Under the pieces are notes generated by a model, which made no database searches, had not been told where the DNA came from, and saw nothing but the letters and a program-made list of their open reading frames with translations. From Mycolicibacterium canariasense (GTDB lineage Bacteria; Actinomycetota; Actinomycetes; Mycobacteriales; Mycobacteriaceae): a stretch of 64,000 nucleotides of DNA. How positions within the stretch are numbered: the stretch's first letter is position 1; the number at the start of each line of letters is the position of its first letter. Location of the stretch: positions 310,001 through 374,000 of the forward strand of contig NZ_LQOL01000049.1 of the NCBI RefSeq assembly GCF_002101555.1, in the 5' to 3' direction. Below, in pieces: positions 56,548 through 64,000 of the stretch. Made by a program: the position numbers and the translations under genes.

Positions 56548-57944
56548 CAGTTGCTTCCCTCCAGCAGTGACCACTGCGGTCCATCGGCGGTGTCGGTGAC
56601 CTCGATACCGGCCGCCTTCAGTCGGTCCCGGATCGCGTCGGCGGCGGCCCAGTCCTTCTTCTCCCTGGCCTCGGCCCGCCCGGCCAGCGCCCACTGCACC
56701 AACTCGTCGACGGCGGCAAGCGCGGCCGACGTCTCGTCCCGGGATTCCCAGCGCTGGTCGAGCGGGTCGCAGCCCAGGATGCCCATCATGGCCCGGATCG
56801 ACTCTGCCGTCGCCATCGCGGCGTCGTGGTCCCCGCTGTCCAGCGCGCGATTACCCTCGGCCCTGGCGGCGTGCACCTCGGCCAGCGCGATCGGCACCGA
56901 CAGATCGTCGTCGAGTGCGGCCCCGAACTTCTCGGTCCAGGTGCCGGGCGCCACTGCGCCGACCCGATTGCGGACCCGGTGCAGGAACTCCTCCACGCCG
57001 GTGTAGGCCTTGGCGGCGTCGGTGAGCGCGTTCTCGGAGAACTCCAGCATCGACCGGTAATGCGCACTGCCCAGGTAGTAGCGCAGCTCGGCGGCCCGAA
57101 CCCGTTGCAGCACAGCGGGAATCGCAAGCACGTTGCCCAGCGACTTGCTCATCTTCTCGCCGCCCATGGTGACCCAGCCGTTGTGCAGCCAATACTGGGC
57201 GAACCCGTCACCTGCGGCCTTGGCCTGGGCGATCTCGTTCTCGTGGTGCGGGAACACCAGATCCATGCCGCCGGCATGGATGTCGAACTGCGGCCCCAGG
57301 TAGGACTCGCACATCGCCACGCATTCGGTGTGCCAGCCGGGACGTCCGCGGCCCCACGGCGTCGGCCATGACGGCTCACCCGGCTTGGCGCCCTTCCACA
57401 GCGTGAAATCACGCTGATCACGCTTACCCGTGGCCGCGCCTTCACCCTGATGCACATCGTCGATCCGGTGCCCGGACAGTGCCCCGTACTCGGGGTAGCT
57501 CAGCACGTCGAAGTAGACGTCGCCGGCGGCGGCGTACGCGTGGCCACGCTCGATGAGCCGCTCGATCAACTCCACCATCTGGGTGATATGTCCGGTGGCC
57601 CGCGGTTCGGCCGACGGCGGCAGTACGCCGAGCGCGTCATAGGCGGCGGTGAACGCCCGCTCGAAAGTGGCCGCCCACTCCCACCACGGCCGGCCCGCGT
57701 CGGCGGCCTTGTTCAGGATCTTGTCGTCGATATCGGTGACGTTGCGGATGAACGCGACGTCGAACCCTTTTGCGGTCAGCCAGCGCCGCAACACGTCGAA
57801 GGCGACACCGCTGCGCACGTGCCCGATATGGGGCAGCCCCTGCACCGTCGCACCGCACAGGTAAATGGACGCGTGGCCGGGACGCAGCGGTACGAAATCA
57901 CGAACGCCACCCGACAGGGTGTCGTACAGCCGCAGTCCGCTCAC
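56547..57944 (-). CDS. cysS: Cysteinyl-tRNA synthetase
   Basis: 465 residues. Zinc Cys in Ile-Tyr-Leu-Cys-Gly-Ala-Thr-Val-Gln, class I HIGH as Pro-His-Ile-Gly-His, Cys-Glu/His zinc ligands further on, and Lys-Met-Ser-Lys-Ser in [10 protein letters not shown]. I use the GTG at 57944 (Met-Ser-Gly-Leu-Arg-Leu-Tyr-Asp), which fits the Rv3580c N terminus; the frame is open to 57989, but that part comes from a 26-base tandem repeat. Each repeat copy carries the same GAAGTGAG around the start. Confidence 0.93.
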   Translation of the reverse strand: MSGLRLYDTLSGGVRDFVPLRPGHASIYLCGATVQGLPHIGHVRSGVAFDVLRRWLTAKGFDVAFIRNVTDIDDKILNKAADAGRPWWEWAATFERAFTAAYDALGVLPPSAEPRATGHITQMVELIERLIERGHAYAAAGDVYFDVLSYPEYGALSGHRIDDVHQGEGAATGKRDQRDFTLWKGAKPGEPSWPTPWGRGRPGWHTECVAMCESYLGPQFDIHAGGMDLVFPHHENEIAQAKAAGDGFAQYWLHNGWVTMGGEKMSKSLGNVLAIPAVLQRVRAAELRYYLGSAHYRSMLEFSENALTDAAKAYTGVEEFLHRVRNRVGAVAPGTWTEKFGAALDDDLSVPIALAEVHAARAEGNRALDSGDHDAAMATAESIRAMMGILGCDPLDQRWESRDETSAALAAVDELVQWALAGRAEAREKKDWAAADAIRDRLKAAGIEVTDTADGPQWSLLEGSN

Positions 57945-58016
57945 TTCGGCACACCGTTCGCACCGCTCACTTCGGTACACCGTTCGCACCGCTCACTTCG
58001 GCACACCGTCCGTTCC
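57939..58016. repeat. 26-base tandem repeat, three copies, over the cysS start
   Basis: Three adjacent 26-base units at 57939-57964, 57965-57990 and 57991-58016. Units 1 and 2 differ at one base, unit 3 at about three. On the coding strand each ends in GAAGTGAGC, i.e. the cysS initiation codon and its surroundings. 26 is not a multiple of three, so only the last copy read is in frame with cysS. A partial fourth copy (GTTCAC) follows. Confidence 0.92.
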
Positions 58017-58041
58017 GTTCACGACGGGCCAGCTTACCGGC

Positions 58042-58518
58042 CTATTCGACCGGAACGAGCAACGCCGTCGCAATCGCTGCCAGCCCTTCGCCCCGGCCGG
58101 TCAGCCCCAGCCCGTCGGTGGTGGTCGCCGAGACCGACACCGGGGCGCCGAGCAGACCCGACAGCAAGTCCTGGGCCTCGGCCCGCCGGGGCCCGATCTT
58201 CGGCCGGTTGCCGACCACCTGCACCACGGCATTGCCCACCCGGAAACCCTCGGCCTGCAGCAGGCCACGCACATGACGGAGCATGTCGGACCCCGTGACA
58301 CCACGCCACTGGGGCTGATCGGTGCCGAACACGCTGCCCAGATCGCCGAGACCGGCGGCACTGAGCAGCGCGTCGCACAATGCGTGAGCAGCGACATCAC
58401 CGTCGGAGTGCCCGGCGCAGCCGTCGGCCCCTTCGAACAACAAACCCAACAGCCAACACGGTCGTCCGGACTGGATGGGATGTACGTCGGTACCGAGACC
58501 GACGCGCGGCAACTCCAT
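58042..58518 (-). CDS. ispF: 2-C-methyl-D-erythritol 2,4-cyclodiphosphate synthase
   Basis: 158 residues. Asp-Val-His-Pro near the start and His-Ser-Asp-Gly-Asp-Val carry metal ligands, and [13 protein letters not shown] marks the C terminus. IspF makes the cyclic diphosphate of the MEP isoprenoid route. In M. tuberculosis it follows ispD; here carD is the gene before it and ispD is missing. Confidence 0.93.
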   Translation of the reverse strand: MELPRVGLGTDVHPIQSGRPCWLLGLLFEGADGCAGHSDGDVAAHALCDALLSAAGLGDLGSVFGTDQPQWRGVTGSDMLRHVRGLLQAEGFRVGNAVVQVVGNRPKIGPRRAEAQDLLSGLLGAPVSVSATTTDGLGLTGRGEGLAAIATALLVPVE

Positions 58519-58524
58519 GCCTAG

Positions 58525-58560
58525 TTGTTGATCGAAATCAACGACATCGAGATCAACGAC
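58525..58560. repeat. Hairpin and 9-base direct repeat at the carD-ispF junction
   Basis: The 42-base gap holds GTTGAT-CGAA-ATCAAC (58527-58542), which on the transcribed minus strand is a hairpin with a UUCG loop, and ATCAACGAC twice (58537-58545, 58552-58560). The hairpin ends eight bases before the ispF start. It may be a deletion scar or a regulatory stem. Confidence 0.7.
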
Positions 58561-59109
<549 letters not shown>

Positions 59110-59320
59110 CTATGCAGGTCAGGGGCATAGCAAGTGAATACTAGGGGTTGACACGGCGACCTTTACGTGCAACACAGCAACGTTTTGTCGGCGTCGCACG
59201 GGGCCGTGATCCACCCCGGTTCCACCGTCCCAGGCCCTCCGCTACCGCCCCCAATGGCGACCTACTACTGTGCATAGTTGAATTGCACGGCTGAACCGCA
59301 AAGGCGAGCAGGAGGCTCCA

Positions 59321-59914
59321 GTGGCTGCAAAAGCTTTCAAGGCGTCCGTCATCGGACTCGCCGCTTGTGCGGCGGTCGTCAGCGTCGCCCTGACGGGTTG
59401 CGGCGCCGGCCAGGTGTCCCAGACGGCCAACCAGGAGCCTGCGGTCAACGGCGCGGCCGCGACCGCCGGCAATATCGCGCTACGCAATGTGCATCTGCGC
59501 GCCCCCCAGGTCACCGACTACGTGCAGCCCGGCGAGGGCGCCGAACTGCTGCTGGTCGCCGCCAACAACTCGGCCGACGTCAACGACAAGTTGGTGTCCA
59601 TCACCTCCGATATCGGCAACGTCACCCTGACCGGTGACAGCACCGTCCCGGCCGGCGGCGTGCTCGTGGTCGGCGAACCGGACGGCCAGCTGAAGGCACT
59701 CGACGCCGCCGAGCGCGCCGACGCGGTCAAGGCCGAGGTCGCGTTGACCAAGCCGATCACCAACGGGCTGACCTATCCGTTCACGTTCAACTTCGAGAAG
59801 TCCGGCCAGACCACGGTCAACGTGCCGATCTCGGCGGGCGAGACCCCGCGCCGCGACGGCGAGCCGAATGCGGGCGTCGAGAAGGCCGAGAGCGACACGG
59901 ACGGCGCCCACTGA
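59321..59914 (+). CDS. lpqE: Lipoprotein LpqE
   Basis: 197 residues from a GTG with GGAGG site. Lipobox Leu-Thr-Gly-Cys at Cys27. The mature part is beta-rich ([21 protein letters not shown]), similar in outline to small copper-chaperone-like (PCuAC) domains but without a clear Met/His site. Orthologue of Rv3584 by position. Divergent from carD. Function unknown. Confidence 0.85.
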   Translation: MAAKAFKASVIGLAACAAVVSVALTGCGAGQVSQTANQEPAVNGAAATAGNIALRNVHLRAPQVTDYVQPGEGAELLLVAANNSADVNDKLVSITSDIGNVTLTGDSTVPAGGVLVVGEPDGQLKALDAAERADAVKAEVALTKPITNGLTYPFTFNFEKSGQTTVNVPISAGETPRRDGEPNAGVEKAESDTDGAH

Positions 59915-59956
59915 CGATCTGACGGTTCTGTCGTCCCCGGCGGCTACCGTTTGAGC

Positions 59957-61369
59957 GTGGCTTCGAAAGTACGTTCGCAATTCCGTTGTTCCGAGTGCAA
60001 CCACGCCACTCCGAAGTGGGTCGGACGCTGCCCGGATTGCGGAACGTGGGGCACCGTCGACGAGGTGGCCACGCTGACCGCCCTCGACGGGAAATCCATC
60101 CGGCGGGCCGTCGCACCGGCCTCACCCGCGGTCCCGATCACCTCCATCGACCCCGGGGTGACGCGACATCTCCCGACCGGGGTCAGCGAGCTGGACCGCG
60201 TGCTCGGCGGCGGTCTGGTACCCGGCTCGGTCACCCTGCTGGCCGGCGATCCCGGCGTGGGGAAGTCCACCTTGCTGCTGGAGGTCGCGCATCGGTGGGC
60301 CCGCACCGGCAAACGCGCGCTCTACCTGTCCGGTGAGGAGTCGGCCGGCCAGATCCGGCTGCGCGCCGAGCGCACCGGCTGCACACACGACGAGATGTAC
60401 CTGGCATCGGAATCCGATCTGCAGACCTCACTGGGACATATCGAGGCGGTGCGGCCCAGTCTGGTCGTGGTCGATTCGGTGCAGACCATGTCGACCACCG
60501 AGACCGACGGCGTGACCGGCGGTGTCACCCAGGTCCGCGCCGTCACCACGGCGCTGACGTCCTACGCCAAGGCCGCCGGACCGGAGGGCCTGTCGCTGCT
60601 GCTGGTCGGCCACGTCACCAAGGACGGGGCCATCGCCGGCCCCCGCTCGCTGGAGCACCTGGTGGATGTCGTGCTGCACTTCGAGGGCGACCGCGCGTCC
60701 TCGCTGCGGATGGTGCGCGGCGTCAAGAACCGGTTCGGCGCCTCCGATGAGGTCGGCTGTTTCCTGTTGCGCGACAGCGGGATCGAATGCGTCGCCGACC
60801 CGTCGGGGTTGTTCCGGGATGAGCGGCCGGCCCCGGTGCCGGGCACCGCGGTGACGGTGACGATGGACGGCAAACGACCGCTGCTCGGCGAGGTGCAGGC
60901 GTTGATCGGCAGCGCCGCGCAGGGCACCCCGCGTCGCGCGGTCAGCGGTATCGACTCGGCGCGGGCCGCGATGATCACCGCGGTCCTGGAGAAGCGGGCC
61001 GGGCTGCGGTTGGCCGGTAACGACATCTACCTGTCCACCGTCGGCGGGATGCGGCTCACCGACCCGTCCTCGGACCTGGCCGTGGCACTGGCCGTCGCGT
61101 CGGCCCAGACCAACCTGCCCGTCCCGGCCACCGTGGTAGCCATCGGCGAGGTCGGCCTGGCCGGTGATCTGCGCCGGGTCACCGGTATGGAGCGCCGGCT
61201 GGCCGAGGCGGCCCGGCTGGGCTTCCGGCATGCCGTGGTGCCGCCCGGTGTCACCGACGTGCCCGCCGGCCTGCGCATCACCACCGCGGGCAACATCGGG
61301 GAGGCATTGCAGGTTCTGAAGTCCATCACGGACAATGGCGGCCAGTCCAAGGAGGCGCGATGGCGGTGA
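59957..61369 (+). CDS. radA: DNA repair protein RadA
   Basis: 470 residues from GTG (TTG at 59951 also in frame). N-terminal zinc finger Cys11-x2-Cys14 and Cys25-x2-Cys28, RecA-like ATPase with Walker A Gly-Asp-Pro-Gly-Val-Gly-Lys-Ser-Thr (97-105), the RadA motif Lys-Asn-Arg-Phe-Gly and a C-terminal Lon-like domain. Promotes branch migration in recombination. The disA start overlaps its end by 10 bases. Confidence 0.95.
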   Translation: MASKVRSQFRCSECNHATPKWVGRCPDCGTWGTVDEVATLTALDGKSIRRAVAPASPAVPITSIDPGVTRHLPTGVSELDRVLGGGLVPGSVTLLAGDPGVGKSTLLLEVAHRWARTGKRALYLSGEESAGQIRLRAERTGCTHDEMYLASESDLQTSLGHIEAVRPSLVVVDSVQTMSTTETDGVTGGVTQVRAVTTALTSYAKAAGPEGLSLLLVGHVTKDGAIAGPRSLEHLVDVVLHFEGDRASSLRMVRGVKNRFGASDEVGCFLLRDSGIECVADPSGLFRDERPAPVPGTAVTVTMDGKRPLLGEVQALIGSAAQGTPRRAVSGIDSARAAMITAVLEKRAGLRLAGNDIYLSTVGGMRLTDPSSDLAVALAVASAQTNLPVPATVVAIGEVGLAGDLRRVTGMERRLAEAARLGFRHAVVPPGVTDVPAGLRITTAGNIGEALQVLKSITDNGGQSKEARWR

Positions 61370-62472
61370 AATCCAGGGCCGGCCGCACGGTGGTGCATCT
61401 GGCGCGCCCCACCCTGCGCGAAACGCTGGGTCGGCTGGCGCCGGGCACCGACCTGCGCGACGGCCTGGAACGCATCCTGCGCGGCCGCACCGGCGCCCTG
61501 ATCGTGCTGGGCTACGACGACAGCGTCGAGGCGATCTGCGACGGCGGATTCTCCCTCGACGTCCGGTACGCGCCGACCCGGCTGCGCGAACTGTCCAAGA
61601 TGGACGGTGCCGTCGTGCTGTCCAGTGACGGCACCCGCATCCTGCGCGCCAACGTCCAACTGGTGCCCGATCCGTCCATTCCCACCGAGGAGTCCGGCAC
61701 CCGGCACCGCTCGGCCGAGCGCACCGCCGTGCAGACCGGCTACCCGGTGATCTCGGTCAGCCACTCGATGAGCATCGTCACCGTGTACGTCGCCGGAGAA
61801 CGGCACGTCGTCCCGGACACCCCGACCATCCTGTCGCGGGCCAACCAGACCATCGCGACCCTGGAGCGCTACAAGTCCCGCCTGGACGAGGTGAACCGGC
61901 AGCTGTCGACGGCCGAGATCGAGGACTTCGTCACGCTGCGCGATGTCATGACCGTGGTGCAGCGCATGGAGATGGTGCGCCGCATCAGCCTGGAGATCGA
62001 CGCCGACGTGGTGGAACTGGGCACCGACGGCAGGCAGCTGCAACTGCAGCTGGAAGAACTGGTCGGTGACAACGACACCGCCCGGGAGCTGATCGTGCGG
62101 GACTACCACGCCAACCCGGATCCGCCGAGCGCCGCCCAGGTCACCGCGACGCTGGAGGAACTGGACGGGCTGTCGGACAATGAGTTGCTCGACTTCACCG
62201 CGCTGGCAAGGGTTTTCGGGTATCCATCGACGGTCGAGGCACAGGATTCGGCGATGAGCTCACGGGGATACCGGGCGATGGCCGGCATCCCGCGGCTGCA
62301 GTTCGCACACGTCGACCTGCTGGTGCGGTCGTTCGGTTCGCTGCAGGGCGTGCTGGCGGCCAGCGCCAGCGATCTGCAGTCGGTGGACGGTATCGGCTCG
62401 ATGTGGGCCCGGCACATCCGTGAGGGCCTTTCCCAGCTGGCCGAGTCGACGATCGCCGACCAGCTGGCCTGA
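61360..62472 (+). CDS. disA: Diadenylate cyclase DisA
   Basis: 370 residues. DAC domain with Asp82-Gly-Ala and Arg115-His-Arg motifs that bind ATP for c-di-AMP synthesis, a helical spine (about 150-290) and a C-terminal helix-hairpin-helix region ([10 protein letters not shown]) for branched DNA. Coupled to radA by a 10-base overlap, in line with RadA control of DisA. Confidence 0.95.
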   Translation: MAVKSRAGRTVVHLARPTLRETLGRLAPGTDLRDGLERILRGRTGALIVLGYDDSVEAICDGGFSLDVRYAPTRLRELSKMDGAVVLSSDGTRILRANVQLVPDPSIPTEESGTRHRSAERTAVQTGYPVISVSHSMSIVTVYVAGERHVVPDTPTILSRANQTIATLERYKSRLDEVNRQLSTAEIEDFVTLRDVMTVVQRMEMVRRISLEIDADVVELGTDGRQLQLQLEELVGDNDTARELIVRDYHANPDPPSAAQVTATLEELDGLSDNELLDFTALARVFGYPSTVEAQDSAMSSRGYRAMAGIPRLQFAHVDLLVRSFGSLQGVLAASASDLQSVDGIGSMWARHIREGLSQLAESTIADQLA

Positions 62473-62473
62473 G

Positions 62474-63283
62474 CTATCCCGCCGGTGCCGGCGCCGGATC
62501 CCCGGCGGGCGCGGGCTCGGCCGGGGGCGCCGCCGGATCGGCCGGCGGCGCGGCGGGATCGGCGGGCTTGGACTCGGCCAGGATGAACGGCACCGGTGCC
62601 GACCGAAGATTGCCCAACTGCACGATCAGGTTGTAGGTGCCCGGACCGATCGGTTCCCGCGGCAACGGGCAGTTCGGGGCCGAACTCATCCCGGTCCAGG
62701 TGACCTCGGTGGTCACCTGCTCACCCGGGTTGAAGGTCTTCACCAGCGTCTCGTTGGACGGGGCGCAGTCCAGGTTGGACCAGAGCCGCTTGTTGTCCAG
62801 CGAGTAGACGTAGGCAGAGAGCACGGCCGCGCCGACGTCACGCTTGCAGGCCACCAGACCGATGTTGGTGACGACCATGGTGAACTTGGGCTGGTCGCCC
62901 ATCACGTAGTCGGGCGCGCTGGTGATGCCCTTGACCGCCAGCGTGGAGTCGGGGCAGTCGTCCCCCTCCTTGAGCACCGGCGGCGGGGTGACCGCCGCGG
63001 TCGGGGTGGGCGTCGGGGCTGGCGGCTGCTGGGCGGGCACGACGGGTGTCTTCACGCCGGGCGTCTCGCCCGGCAGCGGCGTCGGGGCGGCGGCCGGGCT
63101 GTCGCCGCTGGCCGCCGTCTTGTCCGGAGTCGGTGTTCCCGAGCTGGTGCTGTTGGCCACCACGATCGCGATGATGCCGGCGATCAGGGCGACGACGACG
63201 ACCGCGATACCGAGCGCCGCGATCCGGCGGCGCCGGTAGATCTGGCTCGGTGTGGGGCCACCATGCGGTTCTACGTCTAGCAC
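62474..63283 (-). CDS. Membrane-anchored proline-rich protein (Rv3587c-like)
   Basis: 269 residues. A short basic cytoplasmic start (Tyr-Arg-Arg-Arg-Arg) and one hydrophobic helix (about 22-44) precede a Pro/Thr-rich linker, a folded part (about 105-235) with paired cysteines, and a C-terminal tail of tandem Pro-Ala-Asp-Pro-Ala-Ala-Pro units. Probably cell-wall facing. Function unknown. Convergent with disA, 1 base apart. Confidence 0.8.
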   Translation of the reverse strand: MLDVEPHGGPTPSQIYRRRRIAALGIAVVVVALIAGIIAIVVANSTSSGTPTPDKTAASGDSPAAAPTPLPGETPGVKTPVVPAQQPPAPTPTPTAAVTPPPVLKEGDDCPDSTLAVKGITSAPDYVMGDQPKFTMVVTNIGLVACKRDVGAAVLSAYVYSLDNKRLWSNLDCAPSNETLVKTFNPGEQVTTEVTWTGMSSAPNCPLPREPIGPGTYNLIVQLGNLRSAPVPFILAESKPADPAAPPADPAAPPAEPAPAGDPAPAPAG

Positions 63284-63295
63284 GAACTCAACGGT

Positions 63296-63350
63296 AAGCC
63301 GGTGTCACGCCGTGCCGTCCGAGGCGGCCCGGCGTGTCGGTTTCCGGCTT
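63296..63350 (-). terminator. Candidate terminator hairpin after the carbonic anhydrase gene
   Basis: AAGCCGG (63296) and CCGGCTT (63344) form an outer stem, with CACGCCG / CGGCGTG pairing inside. The arms fill the 71-base gap between the carbonic anhydrase stop and the next gene. No T run, as is common in mycobacterial terminators. Confidence 0.45.
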
Positions 63351-63354
63351 GCTC

Positions 63355-63975
63355 TCAGACTTCGCCGATGTCGCCCAGGTGGTCGCGCAACACCACGCGA
63401 CCGTCGGCCAGGTGGTAGGTCAGACCGACGATGGCCAACGAGCCGGAGTTCACCCGGTCGGAGATGGCGGTCGAGCGCGCCATCAGCTGGGCGCCGGTCT
63501 CGGTGACGTGGCGGGCCTCGAACTCGTCGACCCTGGTCAGTCCGTCGCGGCGGCCCAGCAGGATCGACGGGGTGACGCGTTCCACGATGTCGCGGATATA
63601 GCCGCCGGGGACCACGCCCTCGTCCAGCGCCGACAGCGTCGCCTTGACCGCGCCGCAGCTGTCGTGGCCCAGCACGGCGATCAGCGGGACATTGAGCACC
63701 GCCACCGCGTACTCGATCGACCCGAGCACGGCCGAGTCGATGACGTGCCCGGCGGTGCGGACCACGAACATGTCGCCGAGGCCCTGGTCGAAGATCAGTT
63801 CGGCGGCCACCCGGCTGTCACCGCAGCCGAACACGACCGCGGTCGGCTTCTGCGCGGCGGTCAGGCTGGCGCGGTGCGCGACGCCCTGGCTGGGATGCTC
63901 GGGCTTCCCGGCAACGAAGCGCTCGTTACCCTCCTTGAGTGCCTTCCATGCGGATATCGGGTTCGAGTTGGGCAT
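63355..63975 (-). CDS. Beta-carbonic anhydrase (Rv3588c-like)
   Basis: 206 residues from the Met before Pro-Asn-Ser-Asn-Pro (63975); Met at 63984 is also in frame. Zinc ligands Cys51, His104 and Cys107 with the Asp53-Arg55 dyad in Gly-Cys-Gly-Asp-Ser-Arg, and Gly-His-Asp-Ser-Cys-Gly-Ala. It interconverts CO2 and bicarbonate. The promoter lies at the window edge. Confidence 0.93.
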   Translation of the reverse strand: MPNSNPISAWKALKEGNERFVAGKPEHPSQGVAHRASLTAAQKPTAVVFGCGDSRVAAELIFDQGLGDMFVVRTAGHVIDSAVLGSIEYAVAVLNVPLIAVLGHDSCGAVKATLSALDEGVVPGGYIRDIVERVTPSILLGRRDGLTRVDEFEARHVTETGAQLMARSTAISDRVNSGSLAIVGLTYHLADGRVVLRDHLGDIGEV

Positions 63976-64000
63976 GACCGACATTCTGCCCGAACCTACG

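Noticed and set aside
57939..58016. The tandem repeat as a CRISPR array
   Set aside because: The copies are directly adjacent with no spacers, and no cas gene is present.

Overview
The window comes from a fast-growing, high-GC mycobacterium (Mycolicibacterium type). The gene order follows the M. tuberculosis block Rv3556c to Rv3588c from memory: fadA6-kstR2, ipdF-fadE30, fadD3-fadE31-32-33, aspB, hsaB-C-D-A, kshB, fadE34, kstR, a LacI gene, an ArsB-like gene, rlmB, cysS, ispF, carD, lpqE, radA, disA and a beta-carbonic anhydrase. Large inserts not known in M. tuberculosis break this backbone. Codon usage is uniform. I see no rRNA, tRNA, insertion sequence, prophage or CRISPR. No gap without a gene exceeds 300 bases; the longest is about 270, between carD and lpqE.

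Layout. 1-953: the end of a FAD oxidoreductase and a cupin. 969-12016: the KstR2 regulon for sterol rings C and D (HIP pathway), with KstR2 operators at 2740 and 7411, and an inserted exported protein that joins a glycine-rich PGRS-like region to an endoglycoceramidase-like GH5 domain. 12013-24750: a histidine or histidine-derivative catabolic insert. It holds a nine-gene leftward operon (IclR regulator, betaine-type ABC transporter, hutU, an M20 amidohydrolase, hutF, hutI), a divergent ammonia-lyase homologue whose MIO triad is Gly-Thr-Gly, and an ordinary hutH. 24804-32310: aspB, an HNH/DUF222 protein, and a ketone-body cassette (transporter, 3-hydroxybutyrate dehydrogenase, acetoacetyl-CoA synthetase, LysR regulator). 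32442-42975: an exported orphan sensor-like domain, then the KstR regulon (hsaBCDA, kshB, fadE34, kstR) with three KstR operators.

42979-53433: otsB, a LacI regulator, then a zinc-limitation block: znuA-C-B, a COG0523 GTPase, the zinc-free ribosomal paralogues L28, L33, S14, S18 and L31, and an Mrf-like protein, with four Zur-like boxes. A rhodanese, bluB and pxpA lie inside it. 53443-63984: conserved housekeeping genes. ispD, normally between carD and ispF, is absent; only 42 bases with a UUCG hairpin and a direct repeat lie there. A 26-base tandem triplication overlaps the start of cysS.

The most interesting system is the hut-like insert. A quaternary-amine transporter, a lyase without a normal MIO triad and a carbamoylase-type amidohydrolase sit beside hutU, hutF and hutI. 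This fits use of a histidine betaine (hercynine or ergothioneine) as well as, or instead of, plain histidine.
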